A stretch of 54,056 nt of DNA from Saprospiraceae bacterium (GTDB lineage: Bacteria > Bacteroidota > Bacteroidia > Chitinophagales > Saprospiraceae). The stretch is taken from assembly GCA_029251525.1 (NCBI GenBank), contig JAQXDE010000018.1, positions 1 to 54,056 of the forward strand. The letters are read 5' to 3'. Below, piece by piece: positions 42,788-50,936 of this stretch. The number at the start of each line of letters is the position of its first letter. Position 1 is the stretch's first letter. The notes beneath the pieces were generated by a model, which saw only the letters and a program-made list of their open reading frames with translations, was not told where the DNA came from and made no database searches. A program made the position numbers and the translations under genes.

Positions 42788-43588
42788 ATGTCAAAAAATC
42801 AACTAGCAGTTTTATCTTTTGCGGGAGCTTTATTTTTAGTACTTTATTTTGGTTTTGATACTAGACCAAAAGCACAGAAGAAAATAAATAAAGAACGAAT
42901 TGAAAAAGCAGAATCAACTAGTATTAATTCACTTTTGTTATTTGCAAAAAACAACCTTCAACCAGAAGATGCTAGCGAAATATTATTAGCAGAAGCAAAA
43001 CTTTCAGAAGTTGAAAATGACCTAGACAGCAAAATAGAGGCCTACAAAAGCCTTTCAAGTGCCTGGTATAAAATTGATCGATATGCTATTGCGGGTTATT
43101 ATGCTCAATTAGTAGCTGATCAAGTAGCCACAGCTGAAGCATGGTCTATTGCAGGTGCGACTTATAACCGTGGTATAAAATTAGAAAAAGAAGAAAAAGT
43201 AATTGAGTTTTGTGCTAACCGAGCTTTTCAAGCATTCGAAAATGCAATTTCTTTAGAACCCACTAATGTTACACACAGAGTAAACCTAGCAGTATGTTAC
43301 ACTGATCGTGCCCCTAAAGACAATCCAATGAAAGGGATTTTGATGTTGATCGATTTGAACAAAAAATACCCTGATAACGTTCCAACTCTATCCAGTTTAG
43401 GGAGATTAGGAATACAAACAGGACAATTTAAAAAAGCAGTAGGTCGCTTGGAAAAAGCGATTCAACTTGAACCAAAAAATATCAAGGTAAATTGCCTTTT
43501 AGCTCAAGCTTATGAAGGGCTTGGATTAACTGAAAAGGCAATTACTTTTCAAAATATTTGTCAATCGTTGGCGGAAGCACAACGATAG
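42788..43588 (+). CDS. Membrane-anchored tetratricopeptide repeat protein
   Basis: The 266-residue protein has one N-terminal membrane segment (LAVLSFAGALFLVLYFGF) followed by a charged linker and three to four TPR units (ALSSAWYKIDRYAIAGYYAQ-like segments, RAFQAFENAISLEPTNVTHRVNLAVCYTDRA, and GQFKKAVGRLEKAIQLEPKNIKVNCLLAQAYEGLGLTEKAI). It faces the periplasm by the orientation of charges, but this is uncertain. It begins 13 bases after the HU gene and is likely co-transcribed with it. Function is unknown. Confidence 0.88.
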   Translation: MSKNQLAVLSFAGALFLVLYFGFDTRPKAQKKINKERIEKAESTSINSLLLFAKNNLQPEDASEILLAEAKLSEVENDLDSKIEAYKSLSSAWYKIDRYAIAGYYAQLVADQVATAEAWSIAGATYNRGIKLEKEEKVIEFCANRAFQAFENAISLEPTNVTHRVNLAVCYTDRAPKDNPMKGILMLIDLNKKYPDNVPTLSSLGRLGIQTGQFKKAVGRLEKAIQLEPKNIKVNCLLAQAYEGLGLTEKAITFQNICQSLAEAQR

Positions 43589-43656
43589 AAAATACTTGTT
43601 CCGAGTTTTCGGAGCGTTAGAAATTTAATTTTAATAATTATAAAAAAAAATTAGTT

Positions 43657-43752
43657 ATGCCTTGCGGAAAAAAACGTAAACGTCATAAGATAGCGACACA
43701 CAAACGTAAAAAAAGATTACGTAAAAATCGTCATAAGAAAAAGAACAGATAA
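43657..43752 (+). CDS. 31-residue very basic protein (AURKAIP1/COX24-like)
   Basis: This short frame reads MPCGKKRKRHKIATHKRKKR and continues to KKKNR, with 20 of 31 residues Lys, Arg or His. It resembles the conserved Bacteroidota small protein with an AURKAIP1/COX24 domain, related to mitochondrial ribosomal protein mS38, so a ribosomal or rRNA-binding role is likely. It starts 68 bases after the TPR gene. A short hairpin (AGCC/GGCT with T-run, 43765-43783) follows. In other Bacteroidota the gene likewise stands near HU and rng. The amino-acid pattern, rather than length, supports it as a real gene. Confidence 0.8.
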   Translation: MPCGKKRKRHKIATHKRKKRLRKNRHKKKNR

Positions 43753-43764
43753 TTTGAAATTAAA

Positions 43765-43783
43765 ATAGCCTTTAGGCTTTTTT
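43765..43783 (+). terminator. Short terminator after the basic-protein gene
   Basis: AGCC, TTTA, GGCT and a run of six T. The stem is short but the position, just after the stop codon at 43752, fits. Confidence 0.5.
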
Positions 43784-44277
43784 AAATTAATTAATCTGGC
43801 ATAGGTCAGGGTAGTTTTTAACAATCTGCCTGAACCGAAAATATGATGATTCAAGGGTCATGGGATACAGTTTTTTAACTTGTATTATCCCATGACCCGT
43901 TTCTTGTTTTGACACAGTCAAATAAAATTTTGTAGAGCTGGAAGTATTATTTCCGTGCTTGAAAGATAAGGCGGGTAAGAGTAATAATATTTCTCAAGTT
44001 AATACTTGGTGGTTAATAGAGGTGTTGTGTGCATAGAAGATAATTCTTCTTTTTTTGTACAAAGCGTAAATACATTATTTAATTTTTCATAAATCTACAG
44101 GTGTTTTCAATTCAGGTAAAATAAATGCTTCAATAAGATAAATTCTATGTTTTATTGAAACAGAGATAAATTTTGCTGCCTTGCCTTTCAGAGCTACAAT
44201 GCTCTATTGAATGTTTCAAACTAACTCTTCATTTGAAGTTTGTTTTCAGCATTCTCTAATGCCCACAAATTATAATA
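43784..44277 (+). other. Intergenic region with a strong orphan hairpin
   Basis: No gene is seen between the basic-protein gene and rng. A 13-base perfect stem GGGTCATGGGATA/TATCCCATGACCC (43855-43867 and 43886-43898) stands in the middle, preceded by an imperfect stem GGTCAGG/CCTGAACC (43804-43836). Weaker hairpins, including AGAAG/CTTCT with a T-run, occur near 44035-44057. The set could be a structured leader of rng or a small RNA ending at 43898. Confidence 0.5.
43855..43898 (+). terminator. Strong hairpin, orphan terminator or structured RNA element
   Basis: The 13-base perfect stem GGGTCATGGGATA/TATCCCATGACCC with an 18-base loop rich in T. Followed by GTTTCTTGTTTT, which is a weak T-tract. 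It follows the basic-protein gene by 100 bases and precedes rng by 380. Confidence 0.5.
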
Positions 44278-45834
44278 GTGGAAAAAGAATTAATCATTAA
44301 TTCAACTCCTACGGAAGTTGAAATTGCACTTTTGGAAGATGGGAAGTTAGTCGAGTTGCATAAACAGAAGACTAATACTAATTTTACTGTTGGAGATATT
44401 TTTCTTGGTAAAATTAGAAAATTGATGCCAGGATTGAATGCAGCTTTTGTAGATATTGGCCATAAAAAAGATGCCTTTCTACATTATACGGATTTAGGCC
44501 CCAAACTTCGTACTCTTTTAAAATATACCGACCATTCCATCTCTGGAAAGCAACAATCTTTCAAACTCGGTCAATTCGAATTCGAGGATGAAATAATAAA
44601 AACTGGAAAGATTGATCAAGTTTTAAATAAAAAACAACCTATTTTAGTCCAAATATTAAAAGAACCCATTTCTACCAAGGGGCCTCGTTTAAGTTGCGAG
44701 ATCACAATTCCTGGTAGATATCTAGTCCTATCTCCTTTTTCTAATATTGTAGCTGTTTCTAAAAAAATCGCTAATTCAGATGAAAGAAAGAGACTTCAAA
44801 GATTAGTTGAAAGTATCCGTCCAAAAAATTTTGGCGTAATAGTTCGAACTGCTGCTGAAGGAAAAAAAGTAGCTGATCTGCATGAAGAATTGGACATAAT
44901 GATGTCTAAATGGAAACAAGTGCATAGTCAATTGCACAATACCAATCCTCCTACTAAATTATTAAGTGAATTAGATAAAACTACTAGTATCCTTCGCGAT
45001 ATATTGAGCGACTCTTTTAATAAAATTGTAGTCAACGATGCAGAAATGCATATCAATATCAAATCATTCCTAGGTACCATTGCTCCTAGCCAAGTCAAAA
45101 TTGTTAAACATCATAAATCTGCAAAACCAATTTTTGATGTTCATGGTATATCCAGACAAATTAAATCCTCCTTTGGAAAAACAGCAACAATGCCTAGTGG
45201 TGCATATTTGGTTATTGAAGGTACAGAGGCTATGCATGTTATTGATGTCAATAGTGGCCATAAAGCTGCTAAATCATCTAATCAAGCAGAAGCCGTACTT
45301 GCTGTAAATTTAGAATCGGCGGAAGAAATTGCTAGACAATTGCGCCTTAGAGATATTGGCGGAATCATAATTATTGATTTTATTGATATGCGAGTACCTG
45401 AACACAAAAAACAATTGGTTCAGAAGATGAGAGATCATATGAAAAAAGATCGAGCTCAACATACCATCTTACAATTAAGTAAGTTTGGTTTAATGCAAAT
45501 CACTCGACAAAGAGTAAGACCTGAAGTAAAAATTAATACTGCTGAAGTTTGTCCTTCTTGCAAAGGAACTGGAAAAATTAATCCATCAATCTTATTGACT
45601 GACAACATAGAAAGAGATTTAGAATTTATTCTACAATCTCGACCACAAGCAAAGCTAGAACTACATGCACACCCTTTTGTAAGTGCGTTCTTGAAAAAAG
45701 GACTTCCTAGTAAGCAAATGTCTTGGTTTATACAGTATCATTTTAAGTGGATAAAAATTAAAGAAAATACAGATTTTCAAATGACCCAGTATACCTTTTT
45801 TGATGGAAATGATGATGAAATACGGTTACATTAA
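44278..45834 (+). CDS. rng: Ribonuclease G (RNase E/G family)
   Basis: The 518-residue endoribonuclease takes part in rRNA maturation and mRNA decay. It starts at a GTG (44278). Seen: the N-terminal RNase-H-like part, the S1 domain (GDIFLGKIRKLMPGLNAAFVDIGHKKDAFLHYTDL near 38-73), the 5'-sensor region, the catalytic Asp residues in VIDVNSG near 321 and IIIIDFIDM near 361-369, and the zinc-link CPSC near 425. Normal length for RNase G; no RNase E scaffold tail. A terminator follows 20 bases after the stop codon. Confidence 0.96.
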   Translation: MEKELIINSTPTEVEIALLEDGKLVELHKQKTNTNFTVGDIFLGKIRKLMPGLNAAFVDIGHKKDAFLHYTDLGPKLRTLLKYTDHSISGKQQSFKLGQFEFEDEIIKTGKIDQVLNKKQPILVQILKEPISTKGPRLSCEITIPGRYLVLSPFSNIVAVSKKIANSDERKRLQRLVESIRPKNFGVIVRTAAEGKKVADLHEELDIMMSKWKQVHSQLHNTNPPTKLLSELDKTTSILRDILSDSFNKIVVNDAEMHINIKSFLGTIAPSQVKIVKHHKSAKPIFDVHGISRQIKSSFGKTATMPSGAYLVIEGTEAMHVIDVNSGHKAAKSSNQAEAVLAVNLESAEEIARQLRLRDIGGIIIIDFIDMRVPEHKKQLVQKMRDHMKKDRAQHTILQLSKFGLMQITRQRVRPEVKINTAEVCPSCKGTGKINPSILLTDNIERDLEFILQSRPQAKLELHAHPFVSAFLKKGLPSKQMSWFIQYHFKWIKIKENTDFQMTQYTFFDGNDDEIRLH

Positions 45835-45853
45835 GTTGGCCATTTTCTAATAG

Positions 45854-45890
45854 AAAAGCGGTATGGGATTTAAACCTATATCGCTTTTTT
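45854..45890 (+). terminator. Terminator after rng
   Basis: AAAAGCGGTATGGG/CCTATATCGCTTTT with loop ATTTAAA (wobble pairs inside) and a T-run, 20 bases after the rng stop codon. Confidence 0.85.
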
Positions 45891-46217
45891 ATTTTGCTAA
45901 TTTAGATACGTCAAAATATCTTAACCTAAATGAAAACATTTTTTAATTAATACATTTTAAAAATGATTAGTATTTAATGATATTTCGCCAGTTTTTAATT
46001 CTCTTTTCTTTCCTTTGTTAATCATTTAACATTTATTCCTAAAAACTTATACTTCTAGAACGAACGTTTTCCAAGTAACTGCATTATTAATAAAAACATA
46101 TTTACCTTTAAAAATGAATGAAATCAATTTTATACTCACTTTTTTTGCCAGAATAAAATTTATTAAGACTTTAAGAAAATCATATTAATTATTTAATCCA
46201 AAATAAAACTGTTTCCC
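45891..46217. other. AT-rich intergenic region before radA
   Basis: About 327 bases without a coding sequence, repeat or hairpin that I can support. A TACCTTTA (46103-46110) is a one-mismatch -7 element on the plus strand without a TTG partner. Confidence 0.5.
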
Positions 46218-47597
46218 TTGGCTAAAATTAAAAAGATATACGCTTGTACAAATTGCGGAGCTACTTCTTCGAAATGGGAGGGTAAATGCCCTTCATGCGA
46301 AGAGTGGAACACATTTGTGGAGGAAATTGTTTCTAAACCTACAACTCAGGAAGAAAAAAAATTGGCCTGGAAAGGTGGTGGTGGAAATAATAAAAACCCA
46401 AAACCTATTGCTCTTCCCGATATCGTTGCCAATAATCGACCAAGGTTAGTCACGCCTGATGGAGAACTCAACCGAGTGCTCGGAGGAGGAATTGTAAGCG
46501 GTTCTTTGGTTTTAATTGGAGGGCAACCGGGGATAGGAAAATCAACTTTACTTTTACAAGTTGCATTAAAAATCCCAGCTAAGATTTTATATGTCTCCGG
46601 AGAAGAAAGTGATGGACAAATTAAAATGAGAGCAGAAAGAATAGGAGGGCAAACTTCAAATTGTTTTATTCTCACAGAAACTAACATCACCAAAATATTA
46701 AATCATGGAAAAGAAATGAAACCTGATCTGATGATTATTGATTCCATTCAAACTTTAGCATCACCTTATATCGATTCGACGCCTGGAAGTGTTTCTCAAG
46801 TTCGAGAGTGTGCTGGCGAGTTACAACGGTTTGCGAAAGAAGAGTACATTCCTGTTTTCATCATCGGACATATCACGAAAGAAGGCTCAATTGCTGGTCC
46901 AAAATTATTAGAACATATTGTTGATGCTGTTTTACAATTTGAAGGAGATAGAAATTACACTTATCGAATTTTACGAACTATAAAGAATCGATTCGGATCA
47001 ACTGATGAAATGGGAATCTATGAAATGCAAGCTAATGGTTTGCGCGAAGTTTCTAATCCTTCAGAGATACTACTTTCACAAAAAGATGAAGAACTAAGCG
47101 GAAGTGCTGTTTGTGCTACTATGGAAGGAATGCGACCGATGTTGATTGAAACACAAGCACTTGTAAGTACCGCCGTTTATGGAAACCCTCAACGTTCCGC
47201 AACTGGTTTTGATTTGAGAAGACTGAGTATGCTGTTAGCCGTTCTAGAAAAAAGATGTGGTTTTCAATACGGGCAACAAGATGTATTTTTAAATATTGCA
47301 GGAGGAATAAAAGTAGATGATCCTGCGATTGATTTGGCTATTGTGAGTGCTTTGATTTCTTCCTTGGAAGACATTGCCATTCCTAATGATATTTGCTTTG
47401 CAGGCGAGGTTGGTTTATCTGGAGAAATTCGATCGGTAAATCGAATTGATCAAAGAATTCAAGAAGCAGATCGATTAGGTTTTAAACAAATTTTTATTTC
47501 AAAATACAATACAAAAGGTTTAGACATAGATCGTTACGGAATTGAAATTATTACAATCGGTAAGATAGAAGAACTATATCGAGTCCTTTTTGAATAG
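46218..47597 (+). CDS. radA: DNA repair protein RadA
   Basis: The 459-residue protein is a RecA-like, DnaB-type helicase involved in branch migration. It starts at a TTG (46218). Seen: the zinc finger CTNCG...CPSC (residues 10-28), Walker A GGQPGIGKSTLLLQ near 99, the RadA signature KNRFG near 257, and a C-terminal Lon-protease-like domain (FAGEVGLSGEIRSVNRIDQRIQEADRLGFK near 396-425). Normal length. Followed 33 bases later by a DCC-family gene. Confidence 0.96.
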   Translation: MAKIKKIYACTNCGATSSKWEGKCPSCEEWNTFVEEIVSKPTTQEEKKLAWKGGGGNNKNPKPIALPDIVANNRPRLVTPDGELNRVLGGGIVSGSLVLIGGQPGIGKSTLLLQVALKIPAKILYVSGEESDGQIKMRAERIGGQTSNCFILTETNITKILNHGKEMKPDLMIIDSIQTLASPYIDSTPGSVSQVRECAGELQRFAKEEYIPVFIIGHITKEGSIAGPKLLEHIVDAVLQFEGDRNYTYRILRTIKNRFGSTDEMGIYEMQANGLREVSNPSEILLSQKDEELSGSAVCATMEGMRPMLIETQALVSTAVYGNPQRSATGFDLRRLSMLLAVLEKRCGFQYGQQDVFLNIAGGIKVDDPAIDLAIVSALISSLEDIAIPNDICFAGEVGLSGEIRSVNRIDQRIQEADRLGFKQIFISKYNTKGLDIDRYGIEIITIGKIEELYRVLFE

Positions 47598-47630
47598 AAC
47601 TAATTCTCATTTTTCCTGTTTAAATATTCT

Positions 47631-48050
47631 ATGAAAGAAATTTTAAAACTCTCCAAAACAAATCCAATTCTTCTTTTCGATGGCGTTTGCAACCTTTGCA
47701 ATGGAGCAGTTCAATTTGTTATAAAATATGGTTCAAAAAACACCTTACGTTTTACAGCTTTACAATCTGAAACCGGACAACAAATTTTAGAGCATTTCAA
47801 TTTACCTAAGGAAGAAATCTTCTCAGTTATTTTAGTAGAAAATGAACAAGTTTATGTTCGCTCCAGTGCTGCTCTTCGAATGTATAAAAATATGGGAGGC
47901 TTTTGGAGTTTGATGTATTTTTTCATTATTATCCCTAATCCAATTCGAGATGCTGTTTATAGTTTTATTGCCAAGAACAGGTATAAATGGTTTGGAGAAA
48001 AGGAGAGCTGTATGGTTCCAACACCTGAATTGAAGTCCCGTTTTTTGTAA
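47631..48050 (+). CDS. DCC family thiol-disulfide oxidoreductase-like protein
   Basis: The 139-residue protein belongs to DUF393 (DCC1 family). The hallmark DGVCNLCNGAVQF (near 18-30) has the DxxCxxC pattern, giving a CNLC redox motif as in thioredoxin-like proteins. SFIAKNRYKWFGEKESC near the end is also typical. Proposed role: thiol-disulfide exchange, unproven. It may be co-transcribed with radA. Confidence 0.9.
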   Translation: MKEILKLSKTNPILLFDGVCNLCNGAVQFVIKYGSKNTLRFTALQSETGQQILEHFNLPKEEIFSVILVENEQVYVRSSAALRMYKNMGGFWSLMYFFIIIPNPIRDAVYSFIAKNRYKWFGEKESCMVPTPELKSRFL

Positions 48051-48145
48051 AAATCATTTTCTGATCATCTTTTTTCCTCTCCAAAATGTCTTGTTTTTTA
48101 GAACCGAATTGTAAGATCTTACGTTAAAAGCCGTAATGCAAATAC

Positions 48146-48176
48146 TTGAACTTTACTTTTAATATCAGTATTTTCG
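48146..48176 (+). promoter_or_regulatory. Promoter of asnS
   Basis: TTG at 48146-48148, 20 bases, then TATTTTCG at 48169-48176 (one mismatch to TAnnTTTG), 45 bases before the start codon. Confidence 0.55.
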
Positions 48177-48220
48177 CAATTCTTTTTTATTTCACATATT
48201 TTTAAATTTTTTAATCAAAA

Positions 48221-49675
48221 ATGGAAATGACAGATACTTCCAAAATGAGACGCACCGAGATTGCGGACATTCTAAAAAACCCTTCAATTGGGGAAGAAGT
48301 TTTAGTCAAAGGTTGGGTAAGAGCTTTTCGAAACAATCGATTTGTAGCTTTGAACGATGGCTCTTCTTTTAATAACCTTCAAGTAGTTTTGGACTCTGAC
48401 AATATGAATCAAGAAATTTTGAAATCTGTCAGCTTTCATGCTTGTATCGCAGTTACTGGAAAATTAGTAGAATCAACTGGTTCAGGTCAAACAGTTGAAA
48501 TTCAAGCGGAACAAGTTGAGATTTTAGGAGCGAATAACTTGGATGAATATCCTTTGCAACCCAAGAAACAAACGATGGAATTCCTTCGTGAGAATGCTCA
48601 ATTCAGAATGCGAACAAATACGTTTAGCGCTGTTTTTAGAATTCGACATGCCGTAGCGTTTGCTGTGAATAAATATTTCCACGACAAAGGTTTTTATTAT
48701 ATGCATACACCTATAGTGACTGGAAGTGATGCAGAAGGTGCAGGTGAAATGTTTCGAGTGACAACACTTGATCCTAAAAATGCTCCTACGGATGAAAATG
48801 GTAGTGTTGATTTTAAGGAAGACTTTTTTGGGAAGGCAACGAACTTGACCGTTTCGGGTCAGTTGCAAGCAGAAATTGGAGCATTGTCTATGGGGAAAGT
48901 TTATACGTTCGGGCCTACTTTCCGTGCTGAAAATTCAAATACTTCTCGTCACCTTGCAGAGTTTTGGATGATAGAACCAGAAGTTGCTTTTGCTGATATT
49001 TATGATGACATGGATTTAGCGGAAGACTTTTGTAAATATTTAATTAACTATATTTTGGTTAATTATCCAGACGATTTAGCATTTTTAGACAAGCGAATTC
49101 AAGACTTGGAAAAAAATATGAAAGCTGAACTTCGTCGTCCAATGAGTTTAATTGAAACATTGAAATTTGTGGTAGAAAACGATTTCGAGAGAATCACTTA
49201 TACTGAAGCAATTAATCTTTTGAGAAATTCTAAACCATTCAAGAAAAAGAAATTCAAATTCCCAGTTGAATGGGGGGTTGATCTATCTTCAGAGCATGAA
49301 CGTTGGTTGGTAGAAAAGAAATTTAAAAAACCTGTTATCGTTCACGACTATCCTAAAGATGTCAAATCATTTTATATGCGAATGAATGATGATGATAAAA
49401 CAGTTGCTGCCATGGATGTTTTATTCCCTGGAATTGGTGAAGTAATTGGTGGCTCACAAAGAGAGGAACGTTTGGATTATCTCAAAAAGCGAATGAATGA
49501 GATGAATATTCATGAAGATGAATTGTCTTGGTATTTGGATTTGAGAAAATTTGGAGGAACTCCTCACTCTGGCTTCGGATTAGGATTTGAACGAATGATT
49601 TTGTTTATCACAGGAATGAGCAATATTCGAGATGTAATTCCTTTTCCACGGACTCCAGGGAATGCGGAATTTTAA
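48221..49675 (+). CDS. asnS: Asparaginyl-tRNA synthetase
   Basis: The 484-residue class II synthetase charges tRNA-Asn. Seen: the OB-fold anticodon-binding domain ([25 protein letters not shown] near 24-48), class II motif 2 ([28 protein letters not shown] near 227-254) and motif 3 ([21 protein letters not shown] near 446-466). The SGQLQ segment near 211 is the ligand loop of Asn/Asp enzymes. The distinction from AspRS rests on overall pattern. Length as expected. ATG at 48221 or 48227 is possible. Confidence 0.96.
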   Translation: MEMTDTSKMRRTEIADILKNPSIGEEVLVKGWVRAFRNNRFVALNDGSSFNNLQVVLDSDNMNQEILKSVSFHACIAVTGKLVESTGSGQTVEIQAEQVEILGANNLDEYPLQPKKQTMEFLRENAQFRMRTNTFSAVFRIRHAVAFAVNKYFHDKGFYYMHTPIVTGSDAEGAGEMFRVTTLDPKNAPTDENGSVDFKEDFFGKATNLTVSGQLQAEIGALSMGKVYTFGPTFRAENSNTSRHLAEFWMIEPEVAFADIYDDMDLAEDFCKYLINYILVNYPDDLAFLDKRIQDLEKNMKAELRRPMSLIETLKFVVENDFERITYTEAINLLRNSKPFKKKKFKFPVEWGVDLSSEHERWLVEKKFKKPVIVHDYPKDVKSFYMRMNDDDKTVAAMDVLFPGIGEVIGGSQREERLDYLKKRMNEMNIHEDELSWYLDLRKFGGTPHSGFGLGFERMILFITGMSNIRDVIPFPRTPGNAEF

Positions 49676-49756
49676 AAACTAAGATTTCCATTGGAACATC
49701 CGGTGGTAAGTTTTAACCTCCCAACGGAAAGTTTCATCGAAAAAATAAAACACTTT

Positions 49757-49795
49757 CGGGTTTTTGCTGTTCATTTGCAAAAGCCCGTTTTTGTT
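49757..49795 (+). terminator. Terminator after asnS
   Basis: CGGGTTTTTGC/GCAAAAGCCCG, 11 base pairs with one G-U, loop TGTTCATTT, followed by TTTTTGTTTT. Confidence 0.88.
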
Positions 49796-49823
49796 TTCTC
49801 ATTCAAAATTCAAAAATAATTTC

Positions 49824-50483
49824 ATGTTAGAAATAAAAAATTTAACCAAAACATATAATAGCGGAAGTCACTCTTTGACTGTTTTAGATCACGTTAGCTT
49901 TAAAATAGAATCAGGAGAAACCTTTTCCATCGTTGGGCCTTCAGGAAGTGGAAAAACAACTTTGCTTGGACTTTGCGCAGGTTTAGATCGAGCATCTGAA
50001 GGTTCTGTTATTTTGAATGGAATTGCTTTGGATAGTCTGAGTGAAGATGAACGAGCTGCAGTTAGAAATGATCATGTTGGATTCATTTTTCAAAATTTTC
50101 AATTGATTCCAACTTTAACTGCTTTAGAGAATGTGATGATTCCATTGGAACTTCAAGGAAAAAATGGAGCAAAAAAAAGAGCAGAAGATTTATTAGAACG
50201 AGTTGGACTAGGAGATCGAAAAAACCACTACCCGACCCAACTTTCAGGAGGAGAACAACAACGTGTTTCGTTGGCACGTGCTTTTTCCAATAATCCAAAA
50301 ATACTTTTCGCAGATGAGCCAACCGGAAATTTGGATGAAGAAACAAGTGAAAAAGTTGAAGCACTTTTATTTGATTTGAATCGAGATATGGGAACGACTT
50401 TAGTCCTAGTTACCCATGATTTAGAATTGGCTGCAAAGACTCAAAAGATTATAAAATTGAGAGGTGGAAAATTAGATAATTAA
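49824..50483 (+). CDS. ABC transporter ATP-binding protein, LolD/YbbA type
   Basis: The protein has 219 residues from the ATG at 49824 (the frame is open further upstream through the asnS terminator). Seen: Walker A GPSGSGKTTLL (near 38), the Q-loop IFQNFQLIPTLTALENVMIPL, signature LSGGEQQRVSLARAF near 141, Walker B ILFADEPTGNLD near 161, and H-loop VTHD near 196. This is the MacB/LolD-type ATPase subfamily. The matching FtsX-like permease is not adjacent; a terminator follows. It may be YbbA-like, but the name would be a guess. Confidence 0.92.
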   Translation: MLEIKNLTKTYNSGSHSLTVLDHVSFKIESGETFSIVGPSGSGKTTLLGLCAGLDRASEGSVILNGIALDSLSEDERAAVRNDHVGFIFQNFQLIPTLTALENVMIPLELQGKNGAKKRAEDLLERVGLGDRKNHYPTQLSGGEQQRVSLARAFSNNPKILFADEPTGNLDEETSEKVEALLFDLNRDMGTTLVLVTHDLELAAKTQKIIKLRGGKLDN

Positions 50484-50510
50484 CAATTTTGAAGAATAGT
50501 TGTATGTAAG

Positions 50511-50548
50511 ATGCGCCCTTTCGAAAATAATCGGAAGGGCGCATTGCT
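50511..50548 (+). terminator. Terminator after the ABC ATPase gene
   Basis: ATGCGCCCTTTCGA/TCGGAAGGGCGCAT, 14 base pairs with one G-U, loop AAATAA, followed by TGCTTTT. Confidence 0.88.
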
Positions 50549-50936
50549 TTTAATTTACTGTTCCACTTTGTTAAGATCTTTGGGATATGACTCTTTTTTT
50601 CAAACAAAATAATGGCCGTTGAATATTGCTCGATCTGAATTTGGGATGATAAAAAGTGTAGCAATAAAATAAAAAACAAAAGGTTTTTAAGATGGCTCCC
50701 TAAAAAGGAATGCCGAATTTTTGAAAACTGTTTTTGAACGCTTTAAAATACGGATTTGGGATACGTGTACGGTTATTTTAGGATAACTAAAACGGTTGTT
50801 GGGAACTTCGGTTTGGGAAAACGGTTTTTAGGCTAAAAGAAAAATACGATTTCGGGATGTTTTAGAACAACTTCAACGGCCAAGTATCTTGTTGTTTTTG
50901 CCTCACTAAATTTTAAAAAATCTAGTCGACGGTTTT
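50549..50936. repeat. Intergenic region with degenerate CGGTTT-type motif
   Basis: No gene is seen. Between 50750 and 50870 a motif of the form ACGGnTTTnGGGA recurs with variation about six times (CGG at 50751, 50770, 50793, 50809 and 50822; CGATTTCGGG at 50847). Spacing is irregular (13-25 bases). It lies just after the 3' end of the propeller-protein gene on the other strand. Confidence 0.4.

Noticed and set aside
50449-50679. 76-codon minus-strand frame after the ABC ATPase
   Set aside because: It runs through the terminator hairpin at 50511-50544 and overlaps the ATPase gene end; no protein similarity.
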